Positions 6,997 through 13,238 of a DNA stretch of 13,555 nt are shown piece by piece (positions within the stretch are counted from its first letter, which is position 1; the number at the start of each line of letters is the position of its first letter). Source of the stretch: a bacterium (GTDB lineage Bacteria > AUK180). Position numbers and translations under genes: made by a program. The DNA is taken from the NCBI GenBank assembly GCA_030622125.1, contig JAUXGM010000051.1, forward strand, positions 1 to 13,555, read 5' to 3'. The notes under the pieces are model-generated. The model made no database searches. It saw only the letters and a list, made by a program, of their open reading frames with translations, and was not told the DNA's origin.

Positions 6997-8986
6997 ACCT
7001 TATTACCATAAACTTCCCTGTTGCGTCTTTTGAACCGTCATCATAAATAACTCTGAAAATATAGGCACCGGGAGCAATAAATTGCCCTTTATCATTATTT
7101 AGATTCCATGATTCATCGGCATCGTTATCGGTATGATATATCGTTCTAATCTTTAATCCCGATATTGTATATACTTTAATGGTGCATTTTCCAATCAAAT
7201 GAATAAAGTCAACCTTCTTTGAGGATGTTGCCCATGTTGTATACTCTCCTTCAATATACGGGTTCGGAACAATCTCAACCTTACCTTTATATTCTTTCGG
7301 CGTTGATTCACTATACCAGGCAGGTGTAACGGACTGTACATTTGCGATCGCCGAGGAATAAGCAGGGTCAATATTTTGTGACCTGTCGCCTCTGTCATAA
7401 GCACATACAGAGTAATAATAGGTAAAGCCGTTGAAGATTGAAGGATCATTATCCGTATATTCACAAAAATATGTTTCTGTCCAATTTTTTGGATTAAGCT
7501 CTCTTTCAGGGATCGGCTCTCCTTTAATAAGGTCATAAGCATACGGTGGTTCATTAAAGGTATTATAAATATAAGTAGAATCCATCTGTGTTACAAGAGC
7601 ATAATCGCCTAATTCAATATCGCCCATTCCTGTTAGATTTCTATAAACTCGGTAACCATCCCAGTCATGTATCCCGGAACCGGGAGGATCCTCTGATGCC
7701 TCGGAACCAATTGAATATTCAGGGGAAGGATCCGCGTCTTCCGTATATGAACCATTTAAACCACCAGGAAGAGGTTTTGGAATATAATTTCTATTTCTTG
7801 ACCATCTAAGATCTACCTTTTTATTTCCGGGCTCAGTCATAAGAAATGGTGACTCGGGCGGAGGATTGGGAATTATCCAATTATTATCATGTACCTTTCT
7901 CGCTGTTTTGACATTCTGCTTGAATTTTGAAACATCATATCCCATAGGATTTGCCCAGGCTATCTCTACCGTAGCTCCTGATGGAAGTGAAAATGGACCA
8001 AGCCCCATCAACATTAAAGCATCGTGTGGTTTTTGATTGCTTTGGTCAATTAGGTCACTTGTGATAATATTCCAAAAATAAGCATCCGACCAATCACCAG
8101 CAGTATCATAACTCAGATCAAAATTACAGCTCTTAATAGAAGAAATATCAAAGACGGTTACGCCTACTACGCCTAATTCTTCCTTGTTGGGACAATAAGA
8201 ATATGCAGTGCCCGTTTCGGGATCAAAGAGTGAAACATTGTGAGCAAAATTATTCCAATCAACATCAGGATCCATAAAAATCCCTACATAAAATTCATTA
8301 TAATTATTTTCAGAGTTATTTTGAAGTGTTACAATATGAATATTAAAAGCATCTGCATTGGGATAATTCCATCTTAATGTTCGGACATTACCACTAACTT
8401 CGAGAGGGTTTTTGCTAAAAGAATCATCAAAGAACGACATATAATCAGACTGAGAGAGATTATCCATTTGTTCTATATTTATTGAAGTAAAGTAGTAACC
8501 GTAAAAACTTGTTAAGCCCTTGTATTTTTGAGGATACGGAACAAGAGATTCTTCGGGTGACTGAATATCTCCATCCCATTCAAAATCCGAAACAATGCCG
8601 TTTGCCCCCCACATAATATTATGGTCGGTTACCATCTGGCTCATTTCATGTTCTCCTAAATTCTTCGGATACTGCCAACCGGCAAAATATGGTGCCCAGC
8701 CGCCCGACCATGGCGCCCATGCAAGTAATCCGAACCACCAGCAATTTGTACCTACCGTTATCGCATAATTGCCGAAACAATCATTATACATTGATGCCCG
8801 TAATGATACCCATAAATAATCATAAGGAATGACATAAGAACAAAAATAGAACGGACTTTTACCGTCATATTCTTTAAAACAGGTAAGAAGTTCAGCTTTT
8901 TTATATGGTATCGACTTTGTAACGGATGATACACAAATTAAAACAAATAGGAATAGGATTAAGAAAAAAAATACTTTTTTACTCAT
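6995..8986 (-). CDS. Large secreted protein with FlgD/T9SS-like C-terminal Ig domain
   Basis: A 663-residue protein from the chosen ATG at 8986; an in-frame ATG at 8998 would add MNLY. I chose the inner start because the outer ATG overlaps the only good -10 box. A long hydrophobic stretch (VFFFLILFLFVLICV) forms a signal peptide without a proper lipobox. The mature N-terminal half is rich in Trp, Tyr and Asp, including six Trp within about 22 residues near 83-104. A fibronectin-III-like segment begins near PPPESPFLMTEPGNKKVDLRW. The last 97 residues form a C-terminal domain with VEIVPNPY, a strand CTIKVYTISGLKIRTI and the ending GAYIFRVIYDDGSKDATGKF. This matches secretion/anchoring domains (T9SS type A or FlgD-like) in FCB-type bacteria. 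It is probably a surface or secreted structural/adhesive protein. No enzyme motif was recognised. Confidence 0.8.
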   Translation of the reverse strand: MSKKVFFFLILFLFVLICVSSVTKSIPYKKAELLTCFKEYDGKSPFYFCSYVIPYDYLWVSLRASMYNDCFGNYAITVGTNCWWFGLLAWAPWSGGWAPYFAGWQYPKNLGEHEMSQMVTDHNIMWGANGIVSDFEWDGDIQSPEESLVPYPQKYKGLTSFYGYYFTSINIEQMDNLSQSDYMSFFDDSFSKNPLEVSGNVRTLRWNYPNADAFNIHIVTLQNNSENNYNEFYVGIFMDPDVDWNNFAHNVSLFDPETGTAYSYCPNKEELGVVGVTVFDISSIKSCNFDLSYDTAGDWSDAYFWNIITSDLIDQSNQKPHDALMLMGLGPFSLPSGATVEIAWANPMGYDVSKFKQNVKTARKVHDNNWIIPNPPPESPFLMTEPGNKKVDLRWSRNRNYIPKPLPGGLNGSYTEDADPSPEYSIGSEASEDPPGSGIHDWDGYRVYRNLTGMGDIELGDYALVTQMDSTYIYNTFNEPPYAYDLIKGEPIPERELNPKNWTETYFCEYTDNDPSIFNGFTYYYSVCAYDRGDRSQNIDPAYSSAIANVQSVTPAWYSESTPKEYKGKVEIVPNPYIEGEYTTWATSSKKVDFIHLIGKCTIKVYTISGLKIRTIYHTDNDADESWNLNNDKGQFIAPGAYIFRVIYDDGSKDATGKFMVIR

Positions 8987-9024
8987 ATATAAATTCATTA
9001 TACTTAAATTTGCTTTTTTTTCAA
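8987..9024 (-). promoter_or_regulatory. Promoter of the secreted-protein gene, near-leaderless
   Basis: On the minus strand TTGAAA (9024-9019) is followed by a 16-bp spacer and TATAAT (9002-8997). The predicted transcription start is about 8991-8989, only 3-5 nt before the ATG at 8986. The upstream in-frame ATG (8998-8996) shares bases with the -10 box and so would not be in this transcript. No Shine-Dalgarno precedes either ATG. Confidence 0.62.
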
Positions 9025-9095
9025 TATGTTTTTGAAAAATCTCAGAAACATATTGGATTTTGCTTGTAAAAAAATTCGGTATTTAAATAATAATA

Positions 9096-9326
9096 TTAAC
9101 CACAGATTAGACAGATTAAACAGATTAAAAATAATAGAAAATATTTAAAATTAATCTTTAAATTTTCAGTTATGAAATGAAATTTCATTATTTTAAATCT
9201 TTTTAATTATTAGAAAATTAATTTTCTACTTAAAAAAAAGATTTAATGAAAAGTGATTTAGTAAAATCACTTAAACTGAAAATTTAGGACTTTAAAATCC
9301 GTGTAATCCGTACAATCCGTGGTTAA
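9096..9326. repeat. 231-bp inverted-repeat (MITE-like) element with nested hairpins
   Basis: The ends are imperfect inverted repeats of about 34 bp (26 of 34 positions identical). Each starts TTAACCAC and carries three 9-bp direct units, CAGATTAGA-like on the left and ATCCGTGTA-like on the right. Inside is a perfect 12-bp stem, AAATTTTCAGTT (9160-9171) with AACTGAAAATTT (9274-9285). Within that lie three hairpins: palindrome 9176-9189, stem 9195-9204/9235-9244 topped by the 18-bp palindrome 9211-9228, and stem 9251-9259/9264-9272. The folded form is a three-armed cloverleaf. There is no ORF inside, so it would be non-autonomous or a structured repeat. TTAA at each end may be a target duplication or part of the repeat. 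It sits between two divergent promoters. Confidence 0.75.
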
Positions 9327-9393
9327 AAAATCTTATTTGGTAAAAAAACTGTTTTTAAAAAAAGTCCAAAATATATTGAAACACGACAGTTTT

Positions 9394-9428
9394 TTGACAT
9401 AAAACAAATAATAGTTTATAATAATAAT
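9394..9428 (+). promoter_or_regulatory. Consensus sigma-70 promoter, predicted leaderless
   Basis: TTGACA (9394-9399), a 17-bp spacer and TATAAT (9417-9422) match both consensus boxes exactly. Only six bases separate the -10 box from the ATG at 9429, so transcription should start at the A of the start codon or within a base of it. There is no Shine-Dalgarno. The next in-frame ATGs, at 9438 and 9453, are also without a Shine-Dalgarno. Confidence 0.82.
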
Positions 9429-10538
9429 ATGAATGAAATGAACTCAAAAAAAATGCCAAGATTAAAGATCGGCGATCTTGAGATTAAAATACCTATTGTT
9501 CAAGGAGGAATGGGTGTTGGTATTTCTTTGTCAAGATTAGCCTCGGCTGTTGCAAAAATAGGGGCTATTGGTGTTATAGCAGCGGCAGGGATCGGCATGC
9601 TTGAACCCGATTTTAGTACAAATTTCAAAGAAGCAAACAAAAGAGCCTTGAGAAAAGAAATAAGAAAAGCAAAAGAAATGACAAATGGTATTATCGGAGT
9701 CAATATAATGGTTGCTTCCTCGGATTTTAATGAGCTTTCACTTGTAGCTATAGAAGAAGGTGTAGATCTGATTTTTCTTGGGGCAGGTCTTCCACTAAAT
9801 GATCCCAAAACATTAGTATTGGATAGATTGAGAAAAATTCCTACAAAAGTTGTTCCTATTGTATCTTCTGCAAAAGCTGCTAATATTATATTTAAATATT
9901 GGGCAAGACATTACAATCATGTGCCTGATGCTGTGGTTGTTGAGGGACCTTTAGCCGGAGGACATCTTGGTTATAAAAAGGAACAAATAAACGACCCTAA
10001 TTATAAATTGGAGAAAATACTTCCAGAGGTTATTTCAGTAATAAAAACTTTTGAGCAACAATTTAATAAAAACATTCCGGTAATTGCAGCAGGAGGAATA
10101 TACTCCGGAAAAAATATCTATGAATTTATTCAAATGGGTGCTGATGGCGTACAGATGGCTACCAGATTTGTAGGCACATATGAGTGCGATGCAGATGTAA
10201 AATTCAAAGAAGCATATGTAGAATGCAAAAAGGAAGATTTAATTTTAATTGATAGTCCTGTTGGCTTGCCGGGAAGAGCAATACGAAACAAATTTATAGA
10301 TGATGTATCCGCAGGTATGAAGAAACCTTTTAAATGTTCCTGGCAATGTCTGAAAAGTTGCGATTTTAAAAATTCGCCATATTGTATTGCACTTGCATTA
10401 ACCAATGCGAAAAAGGGAAATATGGATGAAGGCTTCGCTTTTGCAGGAGCTAACGCTTATAAAACGGATAAAATCATTTCTGTTAAAGAATTGTTTGAAA
10501 CCTTACTGTTAGAGTATGAAAAGGCAGCATCTATATAA
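9429..10538 (+). CDS. NAD(P)H-dependent flavin oxidoreductase, nitronate monooxygenase family
   Basis: A cytoplasmic FMN-binding TIM-barrel enzyme of the nitronate monooxygenase / 2-nitropropane dioxygenase / FabK group. The start IPIVQGGMGVGIS (residues 18-30) is the classic N-terminal FMN loop. GGHLG (177-181) carries His179, at the position of the catalytic His in nitronate monooxygenases. AAGGI (220-224) and GVQMATRFV (240-248) are the phosphate-binding end. The family also includes enoyl-ACP reductases (FabK), so oxidation of nitronates versus reduction of enoyl-ACP cannot be settled here. The C-terminal part has four Cys at 303, 307, 311 and 319 (CX3CX3CX7C). It is a single-gene unit with its own consensus promoter and no Shine-Dalgarno. 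Confidence 0.88.
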   Translation: MNEMNSKKMPRLKIGDLEIKIPIVQGGMGVGISLSRLASAVAKIGAIGVIAAAGIGMLEPDFSTNFKEANKRALRKEIRKAKEMTNGIIGVNIMVASSDFNELSLVAIEEGVDLIFLGAGLPLNDPKTLVLDRLRKIPTKVVPIVSSAKAANIIFKYWARHYNHVPDAVVVEGPLAGGHLGYKKEQINDPNYKLEKILPEVISVIKTFEQQFNKNIPVIAAGGIYSGKNIYEFIQMGADGVQMATRFVGTYECDADVKFKEAYVECKKEDLILIDSPVGLPGRAIRNKFIDDVSAGMKKPFKCSWQCLKSCDFKNSPYCIALALTNAKKGNMDEGFAFAGANAYKTDKIISVKELFETLLLEYEKAASI

Positions 10539-10585
10539 ATTGCTTCGTCTAAAAAAAGGTTAGGTGACATACTATATAAGAAAAT

Positions 10586-10590
10586 AAGGA
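10586..10590 (+). promoter_or_regulatory. Ribosome binding site for a possible small ORF
   Basis: AAGGA lies 4 nt before the ATG at 10595. It is the only clear Shine-Dalgarno in the 160 bp before the acyltransferase, and it points to the small ORF rather than to the acyltransferase start. Confidence 0.4.
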
Positions 10591-10594
10591 AAAT

Positions 10595-10714
10595 ATGATG
10601 AAGATATTAAGAATTGCCTTGTGCATTGGTCAACAAAAATATCATTACCTAATATATAGGAAAATACAGATAAAATACTTGATATATTTTTTAATTGGAT
10701 GGCAAAAAAAATGA
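10595..10714 (+). CDS. Possible 39-residue peptide overlapping the acyltransferase start
   Basis: This ORF reads from a tandem ATG-ATG to TGA at 10712-10714 and has AAGGA at proper spacing. The product is basic and hydrophobic: it begins MMKILRIALCIG and ends IKYLIYFLIGWQKK. It overlaps the acyltransferase in another frame. Its TGA overlaps an in-frame acyltransferase ATG at 10711 (ATGA), the same coupling pattern used elsewhere in this window. It could be a leader peptide, a small membrane protein, or chance in AT-rich DNA. I do not recognise the sequence. Confidence 0.35.
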   Translation: MMKILRIALCIGQQKYHYLIYRKIQIKYLIYFLIGWQKK

Positions 10715-11382
10715 TACACAAGATTTTTTATAAGATCGGAAGTTTAATATTAAGGATTCTTTTCTTTTTCTATCTAAATTTTAAATACAAATTTAAGGCA
10801 AAAATTCCAAGAGGTCCAAAGGTATATGCCGTAAATCATCCAACTGAATATGATGCATTTCCCGCATTGATCATAGCGCCGGATTTTGTTCACACAATGA
10901 TAAATGAGGAAATATGGGCACTCCTTATTCCCAATATAATATTCAGTTTAACCAGACAAATAAAAATAATCAGAGGTGCGGATTCACATAAAACAATAAT
11001 TGAATGTCTTGAAATCCTTGACAAAAATGAAGCAATTCTTATTGCACCCGAAGGCGAAAAAATAGCCAAACAAGGAAAAGCAAGGGCTAAAAAAGGTGTA
11101 ATTCGGCTTGCTCTGGAAAAGAAAGTACCGATAATTCCAATGGCTGTCTGGTTGGATGATAAAGATATTATAATCAGAAAGATCTATTATAAAAAATTAA
11201 AAAAAACGGGTTATCTGCATGGTCCGAAATTTCGCGCAAATTACGGTTGTGTCATCGGAGAACCTATATATCTTAATGAATATTATGAAAAAAAATTATC
11301 AATAGACGATTATCAAGAGCTTGCAAATATGGTAATGGAAAAGATTTACGATCTTTCAAAGGAAGCAAAAACTCTTTTTTGA
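10699..11382 (+). CDS. PlsC-family acyltransferase (1-acylglycerol-3-phosphate acyltransferase-like)
   Basis: A membrane-associated glycerolipid acyltransferase that transfers a fatty acyl chain, typically to lysophosphatidate. Motif I is NHPTEYDAF, with catalytic His47 and Asp52 (HX4D). A motif II-like Arg lies in IIRG (Arg92). Motif III is APEGEKI (116-122), and motif IV is VPIIPMAVW (143-151). A hydrophobic N-terminal segment (13-28) would sit at the membrane. Its 227 residues are normal for short PlsC proteins. Motif III reads PEGE where most members have PEGT, so the substrate may differ. Two starts are possible: ATG 10699 (no clear Shine-Dalgarno) or ATG 10711, which overlaps the stop of the small ORF upstream. 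An AT-only T6/A8 tract follows the stop but is not a convincing terminator. Confidence 0.85.
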   Translation: MAKKMIHKIFYKIGSLILRILFFFYLNFKYKFKAKIPRGPKVYAVNHPTEYDAFPALIIAPDFVHTMINEEIWALLIPNIIFSLTRQIKIIRGADSHKTIIECLEILDKNEAILIAPEGEKIAKQGKARAKKGVIRLALEKKVPIIPMAVWLDDKDIIIRKIYYKKLKKTGYLHGPKFRANYGCVIGEPIYLNEYYEKKLSIDDYQELANMVMEKIYDLSKEAKTLF

Positions 11383-11395
11383 AAAAAAATTCCGT

Positions 11396-11468
11396 TTGAC
11401 AAATCTTACATTTTTATGTAAAATCAAAAAGATATAATTAAATATATTATTTCAAATAAGGAGGCATG
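11396..11468 (+). promoter_or_regulatory. Promoter and strong Shine-Dalgarno of the symporter gene
   Basis: TTGACA (11396-11401), a 17-bp spacer and TAAAAT (11419-11424) form a good promoter, giving a 5' leader of about 38 nt. AAGGAGG at 11458-11464 is a full Shine-Dalgarno. It is only 1 nt from ATG 11466 but 4 nt from ATG 11469, which favours the second ATG. This promoter with a normal leader contrasts with the leaderless arrangement at three other genes. Confidence 0.72.
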
Positions 11469-12908
11469 ATGATCGTAAAGGTATGTGTTCTTTTAGCGTA
11501 TGTGTTGATGATTATCATTATCGGGATACTTGGATTGAAAAAGACTCATTCTTTTTCGGATTTTTTTCTCGGAGGCAGAAAAATTGGTCCGTGGATGACG
11601 GCATTCACTTATGGAACTGCATATTTTTCAGCAGTATTATTTATTGGTTTTGCAGGAAAGATCGGATGGGCTTTCGGTTATTCGGGTTTATGGATAGCAT
11701 TCGGAAACGCATTTATTGGCGTTCTTGTTGTCTGGTGGCTTTTGGGTCCCAGGATTAAAAAAATGTCAATCGACTATAATATTTCAACTATGCCTGAATT
11801 TTTTGAAAAGCGATACAATAGTAAAGTATTAAAAATCTTTTCCTCCGTATCAATCTTCGTTTTTTTCATTCCTTATTCAGCAGCGGTTTTTATTGGATTA
11901 GCCTATCTATTTAAATCGAACTTTAATATAGATTATACGATGGCTCTTGTTCTTATGGGAGTTCTTACAGCTACATACCTTGTTTTAGGCGGATATAAAT
12001 CAATGGCAATGGTAGATGTTATTTTTGGAATAATTATGATCGTTGGGGTTATTATCTTATTATGGAGCACTATTGTTAAAGGAAGCGGTCTTGCAAATAT
12101 TACTGCGAACTTATCTTCCATAGACCCAAAACTAACAAAAGCAATTGGACCACCGGGTATATGGCCGCTTTTCTGTCTGGTTTTTCTAACCAGTGTAGCA
12201 CCCTTTGCAATGCCGCAATTAGTCCAGAAATTCTATGCAATTAAAGATAAAAGATCAATCAAAATAGGAATGGTAGCTTCAACCTTCTTTGCAATTCTAA
12301 TTACCGGTATAGCATATTTCACAGGAGCTACGATCAGATTTTTCTTATCACCGGAAACGGCTCCGAATGCATTCAGTAATGGAAAACCTATTTTTGATGC
12401 ATTGATGCCTGAATTATTGTCCAATGTAATTCCAGGTTCATTATCGGTTTTAATGTTCCTCCTAATATTGTCAGCTTCTATGTCAACCTTAGCTGCATTG
12501 GTTTTGATCTCCAGTTCCTCTATTGCAAAAGATATCTATGCAGGTTTTATCAATAAGAACATCTCTGATAAAAATTTAACTCTGCAAATGAGATTTTTAA
12601 GTGCATTTTTTATTATCCTTTCCGTAATCTTAGCTTATTTTAGACCTGCAACTATTGTTAGTATATTAGGAATTTCATGGGGAGCAATCGGTTCTGTATT
12701 TCTTGGACCGTTTATATGGGGACTCTTTTCCAAGCGGGTGAATAAAATCGGTGCCATCTCTTCATCGGTAGTTGGATTGGCAACCTGTCTGGTTCTGTAT
12801 ATATTAAAAATGCCTTCACCACAGGCGGGAACGATTGGAATGATGGTATCTCTTGTCGTTAATCCGATTTTCAGTCTTTTAAAACCCAACAAGCCGGTAA
12901 ATAATTAA
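11469..12908 (+). CDS. Sodium:solute symporter (SSS/PutP-like family)
   Basis: An inner-membrane Na+-coupled transporter with about 13 hydrophobic segments; 479 residues from the chosen start, as usual for the family. The first loop/helix signature SFSDFFLGGRKIGPWMTAF (29-47, counted from ATG 11466) is the typical SSS opening. VLGGYKSMAMVDV is the conserved mid-protein motif. SASMSTL carries Ser340-Thr341, matching Na+-site residues of Escherichia coli PutP in motif and number. PutP's Asp55 position is Tyr53 here, so proline need not be the substrate. Other SSS members move pantothenate, sugars, sialic acid or short organic acids. No catabolic genes adjoin to suggest the solute. The gene is a single unit with its own promoter, followed by hairpins. 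Confidence 0.9.
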   Translation: MIVKVCVLLAYVLMIIIIGILGLKKTHSFSDFFLGGRKIGPWMTAFTYGTAYFSAVLFIGFAGKIGWAFGYSGLWIAFGNAFIGVLVVWWLLGPRIKKMSIDYNISTMPEFFEKRYNSKVLKIFSSVSIFVFFIPYSAAVFIGLAYLFKSNFNIDYTMALVLMGVLTATYLVLGGYKSMAMVDVIFGIIMIVGVIILLWSTIVKGSGLANITANLSSIDPKLTKAIGPPGIWPLFCLVFLTSVAPFAMPQLVQKFYAIKDKRSIKIGMVASTFFAILITGIAYFTGATIRFFLSPETAPNAFSNGKPIFDALMPELLSNVIPGSLSVLMFLLILSASMSTLAALVLISSSSIAKDIYAGFINKNISDKNLTLQMRFLSAFFIILSVILAYFRPATIVSILGISWGAIGSVFLGPFIWGLFSKRVNKIGAISSSVVGLATCLVLYILKMPSPQAGTIGMMVSLVVNPIFSLLKPNKPVNN

Positions 12909-12912
12909 GGAT

Positions 12913-13000
12913 TAAAAGGGGACTAAGTCATTATGAGACTTTGCGGTAGCAAAGTCGTGATAATCTCATTTGGCTATGGGGTTAGACTGCGTTCCTTTTA
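12913..13000. repeat. Long imperfect hairpin downstream of the symporter gene
   Basis: A perfect 8-bp stem GACTTTGC/GCAAAGTC (12937-12944/12949-12956) closes a GGTA tetraloop. It is extended by ATTAT/ATAAT (12930-12934/12960-12964) across a small internal loop. Outermost TAAAAGG (12913-12919) pairs with CCTTTTA (12994-13000). The hairpin lies 28 bp after the symporter stop. It has no T-run, so it is not a classical intrinsic terminator, but could protect the mRNA 3' end or be a repeat-family member. Confidence 0.5.
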
Positions 13001-13003
13001 TCC

Positions 13004-13067
13004 GTCATTCAGAGGGAGCCCCGTTCTAATACGGGGTAAACTCAGCGACTGTAGAATCCGGTTTTTT
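13004..13067. repeat. Imperfect palindromic repeat (GTCATTC...GAATCC) with inner hairpin and T-run
   Basis: GTCATTC (13004-13010) and GAATCC (13054-13059) are the outer arms. Between them CCCCGT/ACGGGG (13019-13024/13031-13036) forms a perfect GC-rich stem with a 6-nt loop. Six T follow at 13062-13067, after CCGG, so the outer stem plus T-run could act as a terminator on the plus strand. Its high GC stands out from the surrounding AT-rich DNA. Confidence 0.55.
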
Positions 13068-13082
13068 CTTTCATTCTTCTTT

Positions 13083-13109
13083 GTCATTTCTGACCTGATT
13101 AGAAGTCTA
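13083..13109. repeat. Second, eroded GTCATTT...AGAAGTCTA palindromic repeat
   Basis: GTCATTT (13083-13089) and AGAAGTCTA (13101-13109) bracket a short spacer. The arrangement matches the repeats on either side (GTCATTY then GAA-TCTA) but the arms are diverged. It is called only because it lies between two clearer members. Confidence 0.35.
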
Positions 13110-13141
13110 TCTTTCTCCCTTTATTCCTCTTTTGTTTTCTA

Positions 13142-13162
13142 ATTGTCAATTGTCCATTGCCT
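13142..13162. repeat. 7-bp tandem repeat, ATTGYCN, 3 units
   Basis: Units are ATTGTCA (13142-13148), ATTGTCC (13149-13155) and ATTGCCT (13156-13162). The period is the same 7 bp as in the arrays at the left end of the window, though the unit differs. Confidence 0.6.
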
Positions 13163-13188
13163 GTCATTCCCGTACAAACGAGAATCTA
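13163..13188. repeat. Third GTCATTCCCG...GAATCTA palindromic repeat
   Basis: ATTCCCGT (13166-13173) and ACGAGAAT (13178-13185) pair at seven of eight positions around an ACAA loop, within GTCATTC...GAATCTA. The general form resembles dispersed ATTCCC/GGGAAT palindromic repeats known in several bacterial groups, for example the dRS3-type repeats of Neisseria. The resemblance is structural only. The rest of the gene-free stretch, 13189-13238, holds the 11-mer ACTGTTTTCGG (13215-13225) and nothing else I can name. Confidence 0.55.
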
Positions 13189-13238
13189 CAAAACTGTCAA
13201 ACCATCAATCTGGCACTGTTTTCGGCACTTTTTTCTTA

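Noticed and set aside
8910-8935. Lipobox in the secreted protein signal
   Set aside because: The Cys is preceded by Ile, not Ala, Gly or Ser, so an ordinary signal peptide is more likely.
9500-9808. Minus-strand open frames under the flavin oxidoreductase, and similar ones under other genes
   Set aside because: They mirror well-supported genes on the opposite strand, lack ribosome binding sites and have no recognisable domains.
11371-11389. T6/A8 tract after the acyltransferase as terminator
   Set aside because: An AT-only pairing with no GC stem is too weak to call.
12933-13142. Plus-strand 69-codon open frame
   Set aside because: It runs through hairpins and palindromic repeats, has no ribosome binding site, and its composition follows the repeats rather than a protein.
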